Below are positions 63,705 to 64,000 of a stretch of DNA of 64,000 bases, piece by piece. Made by a program: the position numbers and the translations under genes. The notes below the pieces were generated by a model that was not told where the DNA came from, made no database searches, and saw only the letters and a list, made by a program, of their open reading frames with translations. Origin of the DNA: Symbiodinium natans (Eukaryota > Sar > Dinophyceae > Suessiales > Symbiodiniaceae); the NCBI GenBank assembly GCA_905221605.1, contig CAJNDS010002421.1, positions 266,926 through 330,925 on the forward strand. Reading direction: 5' to 3'. Position 1 is the first letter of the stretch. Each line of letters opens with the position of its first letter.

Positions 63705-64000
63705 TCGTGGTTTAGACTTGTTTACCCCCCAACCCCCCTAGCAAGGGGGCTTCCTCGAAGAACCGCCGCTGCGTCCCTCTGGCCGAGGGCATGCAATTTT
63801 GCGGACCTGGAACTGCAACCCTGGTGGCAGGGGCAACCCTGGCGGGGCAACTGCAGGGGCACACGGGCAGGCGGGTCTGGCAAGGGCAACCCTGGCTGGC
63901 GAAGAACCCTGCCTTGCTGGGGCAAAGTTGGTGGGGGCGGGGTCATGGTGGGGCCAACCCCACCTGGCGAGAAGCACCAGCGGCAACCCTCACCCTAGAG
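63705..64000. repeat. Start of another 240-bp repeat / minisatellite block
   Basis: Begins with a diverged copy of the left end of the 240-bp repeat (TTTACCCCCCAACCCCCCTA, GCAAGGGGGC), then CAACCCTGGCGGGG units to the window edge. It mirrors 43.33-44.1 kb. Confidence 0.75.

Overview
The window looks like nuclear DNA of a dinoflagellate, most likely close to Symbiodiniaceae/Suessiales; that rank is inference. Three things support it. Telomere-type 7-mers (TTTAGGG/CCCTAAA) are scattered through almost all 64 kb in both orientations. Genes are cut into very small exons whose introns obey the relaxed dinoflagellate rule (GT, GC or GA donors; acceptor AG followed by G). The large gene models nearly all run on one strand (+). 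No tRNA, rRNA or CRISPR array was recognised.

Layout. (1) 0.66-15.4 kb: a pepsin-like (A1) aspartic protease gene that I could reassemble from 20 exons of 24-118 nt. All junctions keep phase and the spliced frame is 391 codons plus stop, although no long ORF marks it. Its introns consist largely of telomeric arrays plus short inverted-repeat elements. (2) 17.0-20.6 kb: scattered candidate exons of unknown genes. (3) 21.0-25.9 kb: exons of the C-terminal half of an NSUN2-type RNA cytosine-5 methyltransferase. (4) 26.1-27.1 kb: an intronless gene for an unknown 332-aa protein. (5) 27.9-30.2 kb: exons of an Ala/Glu/Lys/Pro-rich protein, with one telomeric intron flanked by a 32-bp direct repeat that splicing reduces to one copy. 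(6) 31.39-37.33 kb: an apparently intact LINE retrotransposon (ORF1; ORF2 with endonuclease, reverse transcriptase, RNase H and zinc motifs) with a poly(A) end and a 16-bp target-site duplication. (7) 38-63.5 kb: exons of a large coiled-coil gene. A ~9.5-kb intron in it (43.2-52.7 kb) carries other DNA: a 15-bp minisatellite open in all frames, a 240-bp duplication, tandem repeats, a minus-strand gene for a 591-aa Lys/Ser-rich protein and a convergent plus-strand gene.

Main message. Conventional ORF finding misses most of the real genes here because telomere-repeat introns divide them every ~20-40 codons. The same telomeric arrays lie inside terminal-inverted-repeat elements and inside an intron flanked by a direct repeat. 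This suggests that telomeric sequence is dispersed and becomes intronic through a mobile, introner-like process. Exon calls rest on reading-frame continuity, splice signals and remembered family motifs; no alignment or transcript data were available.
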